From positions 2,671,501 through 2,735,500 of the forward strand of contig NZ_JAQGPN010000001.1 of NCBI RefSeq assembly GCF_028826155.1: a stretch of DNA of 64,000 bases. Direction: 5' to 3'. A program made the translations under genes and the position numbers. The notes under the pieces were generated by a model that worked only from the letters and a program-made list of their open reading frames with translations, was not told the DNA's origin and made no database searches. Positions 36,368 through 46,261 of the stretch are shown here, one piece after another. The number at the start of each line of letters is the position of its first letter. Positions within the stretch are counted from its first letter, which is position 1. The stretch is from Mesorhizobium shangrilense (GTDB taxonomy: Bacteria > Pseudomonadota > Alphaproteobacteria > Rhizobiales > Rhizobiaceae).

Positions 36368-36677
36368 AGCGAGCGCCACCCGTCGCTCCACGGCATGGCT
36401 GCGTCGGCCGGTTTTATGGTCGGCCGGCGGTGAGCGCAAACGCAGGGGGCAACCGCAGCACAGGTGGTCCGGTGTGCCGAGTGCGCGGGCGTCTCGACGC
36501 CGGCTGCTTCGCGACGGGGACGCTGGTCAAAATCGAGATGGCGTGACTGGTCGCTCCAGAACGGAATTCGCCCCGCGGGGCCTTTCCGCGGCTTGCCCCG
36601 CCGACCGGCCTTCATGATCGTTGGAACCGGAGACAGCGCTTCGCATTCTTCCTGTGGTTGAACATGGGAGCGAAGCT

Positions 36678-37355
36678 TTGAAAGCGTTCTTGGCGATCTT
36701 TGGCGGATTCGTGGTGGCGCTTGGCATGTTCGTCGGCGGACTGGCGCTTGCCGCCGTCGTGCTCACAGCTGAACCGGCGCGTCAGGCGGAACCTACCGCG
36801 GGGATCGCGGACGTTTGGACCGGAAAACCCCGCGTCGTCGACGTGAAGGCGCAGGATTTTGAGCGCGTTGCCGCCATTCAGCCGACTGTAGAACAGGGAG
36901 CGGCGACGCAGGCGGCTGCCAACGGCACGACGGCTGAGTCTGAGCGGCCATCCGTTGATGCCGTCACGACCGCCTCGGTGCGCCTCCCCGCGGAAGAGAG
37001 CGAACCGGCAAGCCAATTTTCCGACGCGCACATGGCCTGGTGCTCCAGCCGCTACCGGTCCTACCGCGCCAGCGACAACAGCTATCGGCCCTATAGCGGC
37101 GGTCGACGGACCTGCACCTCACCATTCTCTGAAGAGGGTGTTTCCGCGCCGTTGTCCTCCCCGGAAGACGAGTTCGCCGACTACGAAGAGGCCTCGTCCC
37201 CGGTCCTGCTGCAGTACGCCGCCGACGGGATGGAGAGCCGCGTTGATCTCCCGGCGGACCATGTCAGCTACTGCTTCAGCCGCTACCGCTCATATCGCCC
37301 CTCGGACAACACCTATCAGCCCTACGGCGGCGGTCCGAGGAGGGAGTGTCTGTAG
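36678..37355 (+). CDS. BA14K-like protein with two lectin-type repeats
   Basis: 225 residues starting from TTG at 36678 ([17 protein letters not shown]), with GGGAG upstream and one N-terminal membrane helix. The exported part is low-complexity alanine/glutamate-rich and contains two BA14K units: [20 protein letters not shown] (near residue 118) and [18 protein letters not shown] (at the C-terminus), each followed by YxGGxRRxC. BA14K was described in Brucella as an immunoreactive lectin-like antigen. Confidence 0.87.
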   Translation: MKAFLAIFGGFVVALGMFVGGLALAAVVLTAEPARQAEPTAGIADVWTGKPRVVDVKAQDFERVAAIQPTVEQGAATQAAANGTTAESERPSVDAVTTASVRLPAEESEPASQFSDAHMAWCSSRYRSYRASDNSYRPYSGGRRTCTSPFSEEGVSAPLSSPEDEFADYEEASSPVLLQYAADGMESRVDLPADHVSYCFSRYRSYRPSDNTYQPYGGGPRRECL

Positions 37356-37508
37356 GGGTTGGAGGTGCGTGAGGGGGGCGCTGTAGGGCTGCGCAGGCCG
37401 AGACGAGGCGGGCGAGAGCAGCACCCGCCATTCGACCTGCTGCGATGCGCGAGCGTCACGACGTCAGCGATCTCGGACGAAGACGCAGGACAAGCTCTAA
37501 AAGCGTGA
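37356..37508. other. Intergenic region after the BA14K gene
   Basis: About 150 G-rich bases without a recognisable gene or hairpin with T-run. Together with the remnant at 37509-37736 it forms the junction between the BA14K gene and a lower-GC orphan gene. Confidence 0.4.
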
Positions 37509-37736
37509 TCCGATCGCTACCGGCCTGGCGATAGCTTCCGGGCCCTTGGGTCTTCCGTCCGTGGCATTAGCCTGCTGCTGACGCAGTGGGAACGCGAACC
37601 GTCCGAGGTCGATCCGAACTCTTTCGACCATCCGGGAAAGAAGGCGAAGGTCGCGCGAGCGCTGCTGTGGCTCACGCCCTTCACCTTCGCGCTGTGCTGG
37701 TTCCTCGCCTCGGTTAAGTGGCCGTTGTGCGAGTAA
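37509..37736 (+). pseudogene. Possible gene remnant encoding a membrane-protein C-terminus
   Basis: An open frame without any standard start codon reads through L-L-L-T-Q-W-E-R-E-P-S-E-V-D and ends in a plausible membrane helix (L-L-W-L-T-P-F-T-F-A-L-C-W-F-L-A-S-V) before TAA at 37734-37736. Upstream it is closed by TGA at 37506. Composition is protein-like, but the 5' part is missing, so I call it a remnant. Not identified. Confidence 0.4.
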
Positions 37737-37747
37737 TGAATGGCGAT

Positions 37748-38473
37748 CTATGATCGCCTATGGGCTCGGCGTTCTGTTTCAATGATCCTTGACCGGATTG
37801 AAGGCCATCGATCGGCAATCTCCCGGCAAGCCGCCTTCAGCATTTTTGCCCTTTGCCGGTAGTTCCGTGGCGCACGGAATGTCCTCTGAGCGAATATGTC
37901 AATTACTGCGCACAGGTCGTGTCTTGGTTCACCTAGGGATCTGTAGGCATCCTCGGCATACATCAGCAAGAGGGCACCGTGCAGAGAAGACGTGTCGAGC
38001 GAGAGCGGTCTCGATTTGCTGATGTAGGGTTTAATCAGCCCGATGCCCTTGTCGCGCCTGCCAATTTGTGGGGCAACAATAAGATTCGTCGGGCGAACAC
38101 TAACTGCCACTCCTTCAAGATCATAGATTGGCTGCTTGTCTGGTAGAGAAGATATCGATCCAAGCGGCAATGCCGATAAATCGAGAGTACGGCAGAGTTC
38201 TATTGCGTCGTGCGCAGCTAGAAGACGTTGTTCCTCGTGGGAGGTCTCTGGCTTGCGTTTCAGTAATGCCTGATCGAGCGCCAGCAGCCTCCTATCGTCG
38301 GTCCCCCGGCTCTCCAGAAAATCCATCGTAGCTCGGTCGATGTCGTTGTAGCGGGTATCTAGCAGAAAGTTCTTCGGTTTGATTGCGTTGGCAATGATTG
38401 CGGCACGCCGCACGGGCGTTGCATAGCAATACTCGATCAACCCGTTCGAGCTGATTTGCGGTCTAGTTTTCAT
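37748..38473 (-). CDS. Orphan hypothetical protein of lower GC content
   Basis: 241 residues with no family I recognise. It starts MKTRPQISSNGLIEYCYATP and has a basic C-terminus (REIADRWPSIRSRII). The central part R-R-L-L-A-L-D-Q-A-L-L-K-R-K-P-E-T-S-H-E-E is helical. Codon use is visibly less GC-rich than the neighbours, and the downstream side is bordered by a gene remnant, so horizontal acquisition is plausible. No strong ribosome binding site is seen ahead of the ATG. Confidence 0.65.
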   Translation of the reverse strand: MKTRPQISSNGLIEYCYATPVRRAAIIANAIKPKNFLLDTRYNDIDRATMDFLESRGTDDRRLLALDQALLKRKPETSHEEQRLLAAHDAIELCRTLDLSALPLGSISSLPDKQPIYDLEGVAVSVRPTNLIVAPQIGRRDKGIGLIKPYISKSRPLSLDTSSLHGALLLMYAEDAYRSLGEPRHDLCAVIDIFAQRTFRAPRNYRQRAKMLKAACREIADRWPSIRSRIIETERRAHRRS

Positions 38474-38607
38474 ATTGAGTCCTGTGTCTGTGGGTATCCA
38501 ATGGTGCCTACCTCGACAGAAGGAACAGAATCTCTACAGTGCTCTTGCTCAAGAGGAGAGACGTCTGTCTTTTCGCCCCGCGTAGGCTTCGGCTTCATTC
38601 GCGGTAT

Positions 38608-38637
38608 CCAAAGCCGATCCGAATGGGTCGGCTTTGG
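38608..38637. terminator. Ten-base-pair hairpin in the gap after nrdJ
   Basis: Perfect stem CCAAAGCCGA/TCGGCTTTGG with a ten-base loop, in the 284-base lower-GC gap between nrdJ and the orphan gene. No T-run, so its role as terminator for nrdJ or a repeat remnant is open. Confidence 0.45.
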
Positions 38638-38700
38638 TGTTTCTGGATGTCACTCGTATAAAGACATCGTTATCTGTTTCTGCTTTGTTCCTCTTGCCAG

Positions 38701-38728
38701 TTCGGCCCGATCTTGCGACCGGGCCGAA
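38701..38728. terminator. Hairpin downstream of nrdJ
   Basis: Perfect nine-base stem TTCGGCCCG/CGGGCCGAA with a ten-base loop, 29 bases past the nrdJ stop. Likely the 3' end structure of the nrdJ mRNA, though no clear U-tract follows on the minus strand. Confidence 0.5.
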
Positions 38729-38757
38729 TGGTTTAACTATCTGATTTTGCTATCTTA

Positions 38758-41700
38758 TCAGGAGCACCCGCTCGTCGCCCCGCAGGTGTCGCACTTCTCA
38801 CAGGTGCCATTCCGCACCATCGTGAAGTTCTGGCACTCCGAGCAGGAATTGCCGGTGTAGCCCTGCAGCATCGATTTTGCGCGGCGGTCGGCTTCCAGCT
38901 TCTTCGCCTCCGCCTTGGCGGCCGCGGCGTCTGCTTGCGCCTTGTCGGAGAACAGCGCAGTGGTCGGCGACGGCGTGTCGAACAGGTCCGGCGGGCTGTC
39001 CTCTTCTACCTGCTCGGCGAATTCGGCGGCGCGCTCCTCGTAGTCGCGGCGGAAGGCGGTCGCTTCCTCGCGCTGCTCGGACGCCAACGGCTTCAGGGCC
39101 GTCACGGTCGCGCCGGTCGAGATGGCGCGGACGTTGGAGCCCGACACGGCCGTCGGTGCTGCACGCACCGGCTGGCCGCCGCCCGAAGCTCCGGCCGAGC
39201 CGGCAAAGCCCAGCGGCTCGCCGGTCTTGCCGGACACCACCTTCAGCGGCGCGCCGCGGGTCAGGCCCTTCGACACGGCCTGCGCCTTGCCCTCGTTGAT
39301 GCCCTTGCCGAGCGCCGTGTTGGAGAAATCCGACATGTCGACATGGGCGAGGTCGTTGCGGGCGAGGTAGGACACGGCCAGCTCGCGGAACACGTAGTCG
39401 AGGATCGACGTGGCGTTCTTGATGGCGTCGTTGCCGATGACCATGCCGGCCGGCTCGAATTTCGTGAAGGTGAAGGCCTCCACATATTCTTCCAGCGGCA
39501 CGCCGTATTGCAGGCCGAGCGAGATGGCGATGGCGAAATTGTTCATCATGGCGCGGAAGGCAGCGCCTTCCTTGTGCATGTCGATGAAGATCTCGCCGAG
39601 GCGGCCGTCGTCGAACTCGCCGGTGCGCAGGTAGACCTTGTGGCCGCCGATCACCGCCTTCTGGGTGTAGCCCTTGCGCCGGTTCGGCAGCTTTTCGCGG
39701 TCGCGGTAGAGGCGTTCCACCACGCGCTCGACGATGCGCTCAGTCACCTCGGCGGCGCGGGCGGCCGCAGGCTGCGCGACCAGCGCCTCGACGGCGTCGT
39801 CCTCGTCCTCGTCATCGGCGATGAGCGAGGCGTTGAGCGGCTGGCTGAGCTTGGAGCCGTCGCGGTAGAGCGCGTTGGCCTTCAGCGCCAGCTTCCAGGA
39901 CAGCATGTAGGCGTTCTTGGCGTCCTCGACGGTCGCCTCGTTCGGCATGTTGATGGTTTTTGAGATGGCGCCCGAGATGAAGGGCTGCGCCGCGGCCATC
40001 ATGCGGATGTGGCTCTCCACCGAAAGGAAGCGCTTGCCGATCTTGCCGCACGGGTTGGCGCAGTCGAACACCGGCAGGTGCTCGGCCTTGAGGAAGGGCG
40101 CGCCTTCCAGCGTCATCGCGCCGCAGACGTGGATGTTGGCGGCCTCGATGTCCTTCTTCGAGAAACCGAGGGCAGGAAGCATCTCGAACGAGAAGTCCGA
40201 AAGCTGCTCGTCGGTGAAGCCAAAGGTCTCCTTCACCCAGTCGGCGCCCAGCGTCCACTGGTTGAACACGAATTTGATGTCGAAGGCCGACTTCAGCGCT
40301 GCGTTGAGGGCGTCGATCTTCTCGTCGGTAAAACCCTTGGCCTTGAGCGAGCCGGGGTTGATGCCGGGCGCCTGGTTCAGGTTGCCGTGGCCGACCGCAT
40401 AGGCGTCGATCTCGGCGATCTGGCTCTCGGAATAGCCGAGCGTGCGCAGCGCCTCCGGGACGGCGGCGTTGATGATCTTGAAATAGCCGCCGCCGGCCAG
40501 CTTCTTGAATTTTACGAGCGCGAAGTCGGGCTCGATGCCGGTGGTGTCGCAGTCCATGACCAGGCCGATGGTGCCGGTCGGCGCAATCACGGTCGCCTGC
40601 GCGTTGCGGTAGCCGTGCTCCTCGCCGAGTTCGATGGCGCGGTCCCAGGCCGCCTTGGCGTGCTCGCCGAGCGCGGCCTGCCTGAGGTCGCCATGAACGA
40701 GCGGGACCGGGTTGACGGAGAGCTTTTCGTAGCCGTCCTTGTCGCCATAGGCGGCGCGGCGGTGATTGCGCATGACGCGCAGCATGTTGGAGCTGTTGCG
40801 GTCGTAGTCCGGGAAGGCGCCCAATTCCGACGCCATCTCGGCCGAGGTGGCGTAGGCGACGCCGGTCATGATGGCGGTGAGCGAGGCGCAGATGGCGCGG
40901 CCTTCGGCCGAGTCATAGGGGATGCCGGACGTCATCAGCAGGCCGCCGATATTGGCGTAGCCGAGGCCGAGCGTGCGGTACTCGTAGGAAAGCTTGGCGA
41001 TCTCCTTGGACGGGAACTGCGCCATCATTACCGAGATCTCGAGCACGATGGTCCACAGCCGGACCGTGTGTTCGTAGGCCTCGATGTCGATCGAGCCGTC
41101 TGCATTGCGATAGGGCAGAAGGTTGATCGAGGCGAGGTTGCAGGCCGTGTCGTCGAGGAACATGTATTCCGAGCAGGGGTTCGACGCGCGGATGGCGCCC
41201 GCCGAGGCACAGGTGTGCCAATCGTTCATTGTCGTGTTGAAGTGCAGGCCCGGATCGGCGGAGGCCCAGGCGGCGTAGCCGATCTTCTCCCACAGGTCGC
41301 GGGCCTTGAGCGTCTTCATCACCTTGCCGTCCTTGCGGGCGGTCAGGCGCCAGTCGCCATCAGCCTCCACCGCGCGCAGGAAATCGTCCTTCAGCGAGAC
41401 GGAGTTGTTGGAGTTCTGGCCAGAGACGGTCAGATAGGCGTCGGAATCCCAGTCGGTGTCGTAGGTCTTGAAATCGAGGCTGGTGTAGCCCTGGCGCGCG
41501 AACTGGATGACGCGCTGGACGTAGTTCTCCGGAACCGCGTTCTTCTTGGCGTCCTTGATGGCGCGCTTCAGCGCCGGGTTGACGGCCGGATCGAAGCAGT
41601 CGTCGTCGCTGCCCTCGCAGTTGACGCAGGCCTTCATGATCGCGTCGAGATGCTTCTTGACGATCTTGGAGCCGGTGACGAGCGAGGCGACCTTCTGCTC

Positions 41701-42600
41701 CTCGGTCACCTTCCAGTCGATGAAGGCTTCAATGTCCGGGTGGTCGGCGTCGACGATCACCATCTTGGCGGCGCGGCGCGTGGTGCCGCCGGACTTGATG
41801 GCGCCAGCGGCGCGGTCGCCGATCTTGAGGAAGGACATCAGCCCGGAGGAGCGGCCGCCGCCCGACAGCTTTTCGCCTTCGCCGCGGAGATACGAGAAGT
41901 TGGAGCCGGTGCCCGAGCCGTACTTGAACAGGCGCGCCTCGCGCACCCACAGGTCCATGATGCCGCCCTCGTTGACGAGGTCGTCGGCGACAGACTGGAT
42001 GAAGCAGGCGTGCGGCTGCGGGTGCTCGTAGGCAGACTTCGACTTGGTCAGCTTGCCGGTGAAGGGATCGACATAATAGTGGCCCTGACCGGGGCCGTCG
42101 ATGCCGTAGGCCCAGTGCAGGCCGGTATTGAACCATTGCGGCGAGTTCGGCGCGACGCGCTGGGTCGCGAGCATGTAGGCGAGTTCGTCGCGGAAGCGCC
42201 GGGCGTCATCCTCGGTCTTGAAGTAGCCGCCCTTCCAGCCCCAATAGGTCCAGGTACCTGCGAGGCGGTCGAAAACCTGGCGTGCGTCGGTCTCGGAGCC
42301 GTAGCGCTCGTCCTCCGGCAGCTTTGCCAGTTCGGTCTCGTCAGCGACGGAGCGCCACAGGAAGGAGGGGACGTCGTTCTCCTCGACGCGCTTCAGCCGC
42401 GCCGGCACGCCCGCCTTGCGGAAATACTTCTGGGCCAGAATGTCGGCGGCGACTTGGGAGAACTGCGCCGGCACGTCGATGTCGGCCGCGCGGAACACGA
42501 CCGAGCCGTCGGGGTTCTTGATCTCGGACAAGGCCTTGCGGAATTCGATCTCCGCGTAGCGAGATTGTCCTTCCTTGGTGAAACGCCGCTCAATGCGCAT
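38758..42600 (-). CDS. nrdJ: Vitamin B12-dependent ribonucleoside-diphosphate reductase
   Basis: 1280-residue class II ribonucleotide reductase making deoxyribonucleotides with adenosylcobalamin, oxygen-independent. Landmarks: [31 protein letters not shown], the catalytic region [24 protein letters not shown], and [24 protein letters not shown]. The C-terminus ends in a zinc-ribbon-like cysteine cluster ([30 protein letters not shown]). Length is normal for the alphaproteobacterial long form. Upstream, a tandem NrdR box and a 234-base leader are present. cobT elsewhere in the window fits with cobalamin use. Confidence 0.98.
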   Translation of the reverse strand: MRIERRFTKEGQSRYAEIEFRKALSEIKNPDGSVVFRAADIDVPAQFSQVAADILAQKYFRKAGVPARLKRVEENDVPSFLWRSVADETELAKLPEDERYGSETDARQVFDRLAGTWTYWGWKGGYFKTEDDARRFRDELAYMLATQRVAPNSPQWFNTGLHWAYGIDGPGQGHYYVDPFTGKLTKSKSAYEHPQPHACFIQSVADDLVNEGGIMDLWVREARLFKYGSGTGSNFSYLRGEGEKLSGGGRSSGLMSFLKIGDRAAGAIKSGGTTRRAAKMVIVDADHPDIEAFIDWKVTEEQKVASLVTGSKIVKKHLDAIMKACVNCEGSDDDCFDPAVNPALKRAIKDAKKNAVPENYVQRVIQFARQGYTSLDFKTYDTDWDSDAYLTVSGQNSNNSVSLKDDFLRAVEADGDWRLTARKDGKVMKTLKARDLWEKIGYAAWASADPGLHFNTTMNDWHTCASAGAIRASNPCSEYMFLDDTACNLASINLLPYRNADGSIDIEAYEHTVRLWTIVLEISVMMAQFPSKEIAKLSYEYRTLGLGYANIGGLLMTSGIPYDSAEGRAICASLTAIMTGVAYATSAEMASELGAFPDYDRNSSNMLRVMRNHRRAAYGDKDGYEKLSVNPVPLVHGDLRQAALGEHAKAAWDRAIELGEEHGYRNAQATVIAPTGTIGLVMDCDTTGIEPDFALVKFKKLAGGGYFKIINAAVPEALRTLGYSESQIAEIDAYAVGHGNLNQAPGINPGSLKAKGFTDEKIDALNAALKSAFDIKFVFNQWTLGADWVKETFGFTDEQLSDFSFEMLPALGFSKKDIEAANIHVCGAMTLEGAPFLKAEHLPVFDCANPCGKIGKRFLSVESHIRMMAAAQPFISGAISKTINMPNEATVEDAKNAYMLSWKLALKANALYRDGSKLSQPLNASLIADDEDEDDAVEALVAQPAAARAAEVTERIVERVVERLYRDREKLPNRRKGYTQKAVIGGHKVYLRTGEFDDGRLGEIFIDMHKEGAAFRAMMNNFAIAISLGLQYGVPLEEYVEAFTFTKFEPAGMVIGNDAIKNATSILDYVFRELAVSYLARNDLAHVDMSDFSNTALGKGINEGKAQAVSKGLTRGAPLKVVSGKTGEPLGFAGSAGASGGGQPVRAAPTAVSGSNVRAISTGATVTALKPLASEQREEATAFRRDYEERAAEFAEQVEEDSPPDLFDTPSPTTALFSDKAQADAAAAKAEAKKLEADRRAKSMLQGYTGNSCSECQNFTMVRNGTCEKCDTCGATSGCS

Positions 42601-42615
42601 TCTGGTGGTCCCTTT

Positions 42616-42631
42616 GGTCTATATATAGCGT
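42616..42631. promoter_or_regulatory. Degenerate NrdR-like core near the nrdJ start
   Basis: The central CTATATATAG equals the core of the NrdR consensus, but flanking bases do not match (12 of 16). It lies 16-31 bases before the nrdJ ATG, where it could equally be an AT-rich translation-initiation or -10-like element. Confidence 0.3.
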
Positions 42632-42682
42632 CTTTCGCAGAGAGTTGCCGCTCTCAAGTCGCAAGACGTATGTCCGCCGCGT

Positions 42683-42704
42683 CCGCACGACCGAAGCCGT
42701 GCGG
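42683..42704 (-). other. UUCG-tetraloop hairpin in the nrdJ leader
   Basis: Read on the minus strand, CCGCACGGC-TTCG-GTCGTGCGG forms nine base pairs (one G-U) closed by an exceptionally stable cUUCGg tetraloop. It sits in the middle of the predicted 5' leader, not followed by a U-tract, so it is not an ordinary terminator. Confidence 0.55.
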
Positions 42705-42833
42705 TTCTCCATCTCGCAGATGCCTGCCAAATTGCCGGCCGACCCTTGCATGGGCGCCATGTCCGGCAACCGACGAGACCCCTGCGGGTCCGCTTGATTG
42801 CTCTGGTGTGGTTGTTTCCTTCGAAGAGGAGTT

Positions 42834-42880
42834 CCACATTATCTAGTGTCGATCGTAGGCGCAAACACTAAATATAGTGT
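42834..42880 (-). promoter_or_regulatory. Tandem NrdR boxes in the nrdJ promoter
   Basis: Box at 42865-42880, ACACTAAATATAGTGT, matches the NrdR consensus ACACwATATATwGTGT at 15 of 16 positions. A weaker box at 42834-42849 (CCACATTATCTAGTGT) matches at 12 of 16. They are separated by 15 bases, so centres are 31 bases or three helical turns apart, the standard NrdR tandem arrangement. NrdR is the dATP/ATP-sensing repressor of ribonucleotide reductase genes. Confidence 0.8.
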
Positions 42881-43347
42881 TAACAGACAATTTACGCCAG
42901 TTCCGACTTTGTCCCCAATGCCCCGTATTTTCCGCAACAGCAGCACTCGATCTGCCGCTTCGCGAGAAGCCAGACGATTGCCCCGATATGTCCCAAAATC
43001 TGGAAAAAGCCGGCGACACAACCCGTCCGGCCACGCCCGCAACAGGAGCGCATGGCCAATAAAAGGCGACTCGGAGGGCCCCGTCAAGGACTCGTTTCGA
43101 CCGATTTGCCAGACCCAACATGTTGTGTGGGAGCGATGTGGATATTGGGGAGAATTCGACCCGCAAGCAGCGTGCCTGGGGGTAGTTTGGCCGACGTGGC
43201 GGCCCCGTTCGTTGCCATTGCCGTCAAGCCCGCGCCCGGAATGCCGCGCGCTGTCGTGTTCCGCAGGGGACCGGCACGGTCAAGGAAATGGCGCGACAAG
43301 CCGGACGGCCCCCGCTATCCTCGGCGTGAACGGCGAAGAGGTGCGAG
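42881..43347. other. Intergenic region between nrdJ promoter and sulfite-oxidase-like gene
   Basis: About 470 bases between divergent genes. Holds a perfect ten-base palindrome CAACATGTTG at 43116-43125. The open frames here look like GC-driven shadows, without domains or good starts. Nothing else recognised. Confidence 0.45.
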
Positions 43348-43956
43348 ATGGCGACACGCGGCTTCCTGGGACGGCGCAACAGCGACGACACGACCAAGGA
43401 CCGATTGCCGCCCGGGCAGTTTCTGGAACAAGGCTTTCCAGTGCTGTCGGCGGGACCTACGCCGCGCGTGAAGACCGAGGAGTGGAGCTTCAAGCTCAAA
43501 GCAGGGCCCAGGCTGCTCATGCAGTGGAACTGGGCAGAGTTCAACGCTCTGCCGCAGACCAGGATGACCCGCGACATCCATTGCGTGACGACCTGGTCGA
43601 AGTTCGACACGGCCTGGGAAGGGGTTCTGATCGACGACGTGCTGGCCGAAGCCGGCATCGAGGCGCCGACGGGGTTCACCCTCGCGCATTCGGCTGACGG
43701 CTACACGACCAACGTGCCGACGGTCGATCTCGTCGGGGGCAGGGCGATGGTGGCCCTGCGCTACGAAGGCAAGGCGATCCCCCCGGACCATGGCGGTCCG
43801 GCGCGGCTCCTGGTGCCGCATCTCTATTTCTGGAAGTCGGCCAAGTGGATCACCGGCCTACAGTTCACCGAGAAGGACGAGTTGGGCTTTTGGGAGTTGC
43901 GTGGATATCATCGCTGTGGCGATCCGTGGCGCGAGCAACGCTACACAGATGACTGA
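43348..43956 (+). CDS. Sulfite oxidase-like molybdopterin oxidoreductase (YuiH type)
   Basis: 202-residue Mo-pterin protein of the sulfite oxidase superfamily without heme domain or Tat signal, so cytosolic. The molybdenum cysteine is in TRDIHCVTTWSKFD, with LMQWNWAEFNALPQT ahead and PHLYFWKSAKWITGLQF later; the end (GYHRCGDPWREQRY) is characteristic. Substrate unknown. The FAD reductase gene follows after 23 bases and is the probable electron partner. Confidence 0.92.
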   Translation: MATRGFLGRRNSDDTTKDRLPPGQFLEQGFPVLSAGPTPRVKTEEWSFKLKAGPRLLMQWNWAEFNALPQTRMTRDIHCVTTWSKFDTAWEGVLIDDVLAEAGIEAPTGFTLAHSADGYTTNVPTVDLVGGRAMVALRYEGKAIPPDHGGPARLLVPHLYFWKSAKWITGLQFTEKDELGFWELRGYHRCGDPWREQRYTDD

Positions 43957-43979
43957 CCGCGGCGGCGAAGGCTAGGCGC

Positions 43980-44702
43980 GTGCGCTGGCAGCAGGCGAGG
44001 ATCGCCGGCATCGTGCCGCGCTCGAAGACCGTGTCGAGTTTCTTCTTTGACCTGCCCGAGCCGTTCGACTTCCTGGCCGGTCAGCACGTGGTCGTCCGGC
44101 TCACCGCACCAGACGGCTATCGCGCGCAGCGCAGCTATTCGATCGCATCTGCACCGGGTGCGCGCAGCCGGATAGAACTCGCCATCGAGCGCCTGGATGA
44201 CGGAGAGGTGTCACCCTTCTTCCACGACGTCGCGGAGGTCGGAGACGAGATCGAAATCGGCGGCCCGATCGGCGGCCATTTTGTATGGACCGTGGCGGAC
44301 GGCGGCCCGGTCCTGCTGATCGCAGGCGGGGCGGGCGTGGTCCCGTTGCTGTCGATGCTGCGGCATCGCGCAGGCGAGGGGGCGACGACGCCGATGGCGC
44401 TGCTCTTCTCGGCGCGGACGAAGGCGGACGTCCTGTTTCGCGAGGAACTGTCTGGATTGGCCGCACGCGACGACGGGTTCGAGCTTCAGCTGACGCTTAC
44501 CCGCGAAGCATCGCCGCCGCCCGGCGCGTTCTCGCGGCGCATCGATCCGGACATGATCCTGGAAGTCACGCGACGGCTGCCGGGGCCGCCGCGCCGCGCT
44601 TACATCTGCGGCTCAAATGCGTTCTGCGAGCGCGCCGCCGATGGCGCGCTCGCCGCGGGAATCGACGCCGGCGACATCCGTACGGAGCGGTACGGCGCGT
44701 AA
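43980..44702 (+). CDS. Ferredoxin-NADP reductase-type FAD oxidoreductase
   Basis: 240 residues: FAD domain with R-S-Y-S-I-A-S-A-P (RxYSxxS flavin motif) near residue 44, and NAD-binding domain with VLLIAGGAGVVPLLSMLRH and YICGSNAFCERAADGAL. It lacks an iron-sulfur domain. GTG start at 43980 after a GAAGG site. Placed right behind the sulfite-oxidase-like gene, it likely shuttles electrons between NAD(P)H and that Mo-enzyme. Confidence 0.9.
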   Translation: MRWQQARIAGIVPRSKTVSSFFFDLPEPFDFLAGQHVVVRLTAPDGYRAQRSYSIASAPGARSRIELAIERLDDGEVSPFFHDVAEVGDEIEIGGPIGGHFVWTVADGGPVLLIAGGAGVVPLLSMLRHRAGEGATTPMALLFSARTKADVLFREELSGLAARDDGFELQLTLTREASPPPGAFSRRIDPDMILEVTRRLPGPPRRAYICGSNAFCERAADGALAAGIDAGDIRTERYGA

Positions 44703-44809
44703 ACACATTGGGGAGCGTGACCATCGGGTCGCCCGTGCCGCTCGACTATTTCTAACGAAACGTTAAAGGGACCAGCCTACACAGGCTTCGGTCATCAGGC
44801 GGAAGAACA

Positions 44810-45553
44810 ATGCTGAGGTATCTTGAGCGCCCGGAGGTGTGGCGGTCGATCGCCCTTTTCGGGCTGGTCCTGCTCGGCGTGGAGGCCATCGTCACCTTCT
44901 ACTATTGGGACGCCGGCTATGAGAGGCTGCGCTTTGAACTGGTGATCTCGGCCATTATCACCGCCGTTGTCGGCATCCCGGCGCTCGCATTCATCATCCA
45001 CCAACACATCGCCATGTCCACGCTGAACGCCCGCCTGGCGCATCTCAGCGCCACAGACCAGATGACCGACCTGCTCAATAGACAAACGTTCCTCGACCGA
45101 CTGGGCGTCTGCCTGCACGAACATGGGCGGCGCCGGTCGGCCGGCGTTTTCGCCTATGTCGACGCCGACCATTTCAAGACGCTGAACGACCGTTTCGGGC
45201 ACGAGGTGGGCGACCAGGTGATCGTCCTGCTGGCCGACTGCATCCGCGCTGCCGCCAGGCCCGGCGATCTCTGCGCCCGGCTCGGCGGAGAGGAGTTCGG
45301 CCTGTTCCTCAAGGGTGCTACGCACGACGAAGCCGCTGCGATCGCCGAGGCGTTGCGCAGGGACGTCGAACTGGCCGGGCTCAAGCTGAACGCGCCGGGG
45401 TTTGCTCTGTCGGTGTCGATCGGGCTTGCCGCGCATAGGTGCGGGGTCGGCGCGCTCGAGTTGATGCGCGAAGCCGACCGAAGCCTCTATGCTGCCAAGA
45501 ATGGCGGACGGAACACCGTGGTGATCGACCTGCGACGCTCTCGCGTCGCATGA
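44810..45553 (+). CDS. Membrane-anchored diguanylate cyclase
   Basis: 247 residues: two N-terminal membrane helices (about 13-32 and 44-65), then a GGDEF domain with active-site RLGGEEFGLFL, metal-binding YVDADHFKTLND and I-site RPGD five residues before GGEEF. It should make cyclic di-GMP with product inhibition. No other signalling domain. Convergent with the Nudix gene, 28 bases apart. Confidence 0.93.
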   Translation: MLRYLERPEVWRSIALFGLVLLGVEAIVTFYYWDAGYERLRFELVISAIITAVVGIPALAFIIHQHIAMSTLNARLAHLSATDQMTDLLNRQTFLDRLGVCLHEHGRRRSAGVFAYVDADHFKTLNDRFGHEVGDQVIVLLADCIRAAARPGDLCARLGGEEFGLFLKGATHDEAAAIAEALRRDVELAGLKLNAPGFALSVSIGLAAHRCGVGALELMREADRSLYAAKNGGRNTVVIDLRRSRVA

Positions 45554-45581
45554 CGCGGACGGGTCCCGATCCGGGCTCGCT

Positions 45582-46073
45582 CTATGCCGCAGAGCGTCTG
45601 GCTGACTCGCAAAAATCCGCTATCAGCGCGCCGAGATCCTGCTCGTGTACCGCCGCGGCGGCTTCATCGCCGAACATCCATTTGCGGGTTCGCTGGCGCG
45701 ATTCTTTCCATTTGTCGAAGACGTGCTTCACCTTGAGCGGAAAGACGCGGACCTCGCAGGCAACATCCTCGCCCGACGCCAGCGCCTTGGCGTAGAAGTA
45801 GCGGCCCGCCTCGCGAACCGCGACCGCGCCCTTCAGTCCAGCCTCCTCGTGAGCTTCCCGCGCGGCGGCGTCGTTCAGCGGCTCATCGTCCGCCGGCCAT
45901 CCCTTCGGCAACACCCACCGGCCAGTGTCCCGGCTGGTGATCAACATCACCTCGACGGCGTCACCGTTCCTGCGCCATGGCAGCGCCGCCACCTGAAGGC
46001 GGCAGGGCGCCTCTCCGAACAACCGTCGCATGCGATCGACAAGTTGATCGTTGTCGGAGCGATTCATCAACAT
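45582..46073 (-). CDS. Nudix hydrolase
   Basis: 163 residues with the Nudix box GWPADDEPLNDAAAREAHEEAGLKG (G-x5-E-x7-REUxEExGU with small deviations) near residue 58 after RWVLPKGW. The type resembles diphosphoinositol-polyphosphate or (di)nucleoside polyphosphate hydrolases of alphaproteobacteria. Two ATGs (46073 and 46067) are possible starts; neither has a strong site. Confidence 0.9.
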   Translation of the reverse strand: MLMNRSDNDQLVDRMRRLFGEAPCRLQVAALPWRRNGDAVEVMLITSRDTGRWVLPKGWPADDEPLNDAAAREAHEEAGLKGAVAVREAGRYFYAKALASGEDVACEVRVFPLKVKHVFDKWKESRQRTRKWMFGDEAAAAVHEQDLGALIADFCESARRSAA

Positions 46074-46261
46074 CGAAACGGTGGGCTCCCCATGCCCGAG
46101 TCGTTTGCCGACTTACGAGTTTAGGGGTTAATTGTGTGTAATCAATATTAATAAACAGTAAGCGGGTGGGCGTTTCGGGCAAAAACGCTCGCATTTCCCC
46201 ACGAAAATCCGGAATGTTCCCGCGAACTGCCCGGCCTTGTCCTGTCAGCCAGGCGTCCGGT

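Noticed and set aside
42601..42833. Cobalamin riboswitch in the nrdJ leader.
   Set aside because: I could not find the conserved B12-box core or the expected multi-helix arrangement; only one stable hairpin is clear.
42654..42839. A 61-residue leader peptide upstream of nrdJ on the minus strand.
   Set aside because: No ribosome binding site of note and composition fits chance; it also overlaps the structured leader.
40009..42846. A 945-residue open frame on the plus strand opposite nrdJ.
   Set aside because: It is a mirror of the high-GC codon pattern of nrdJ, with no recognisable domain; nrdJ on the other strand is certain.
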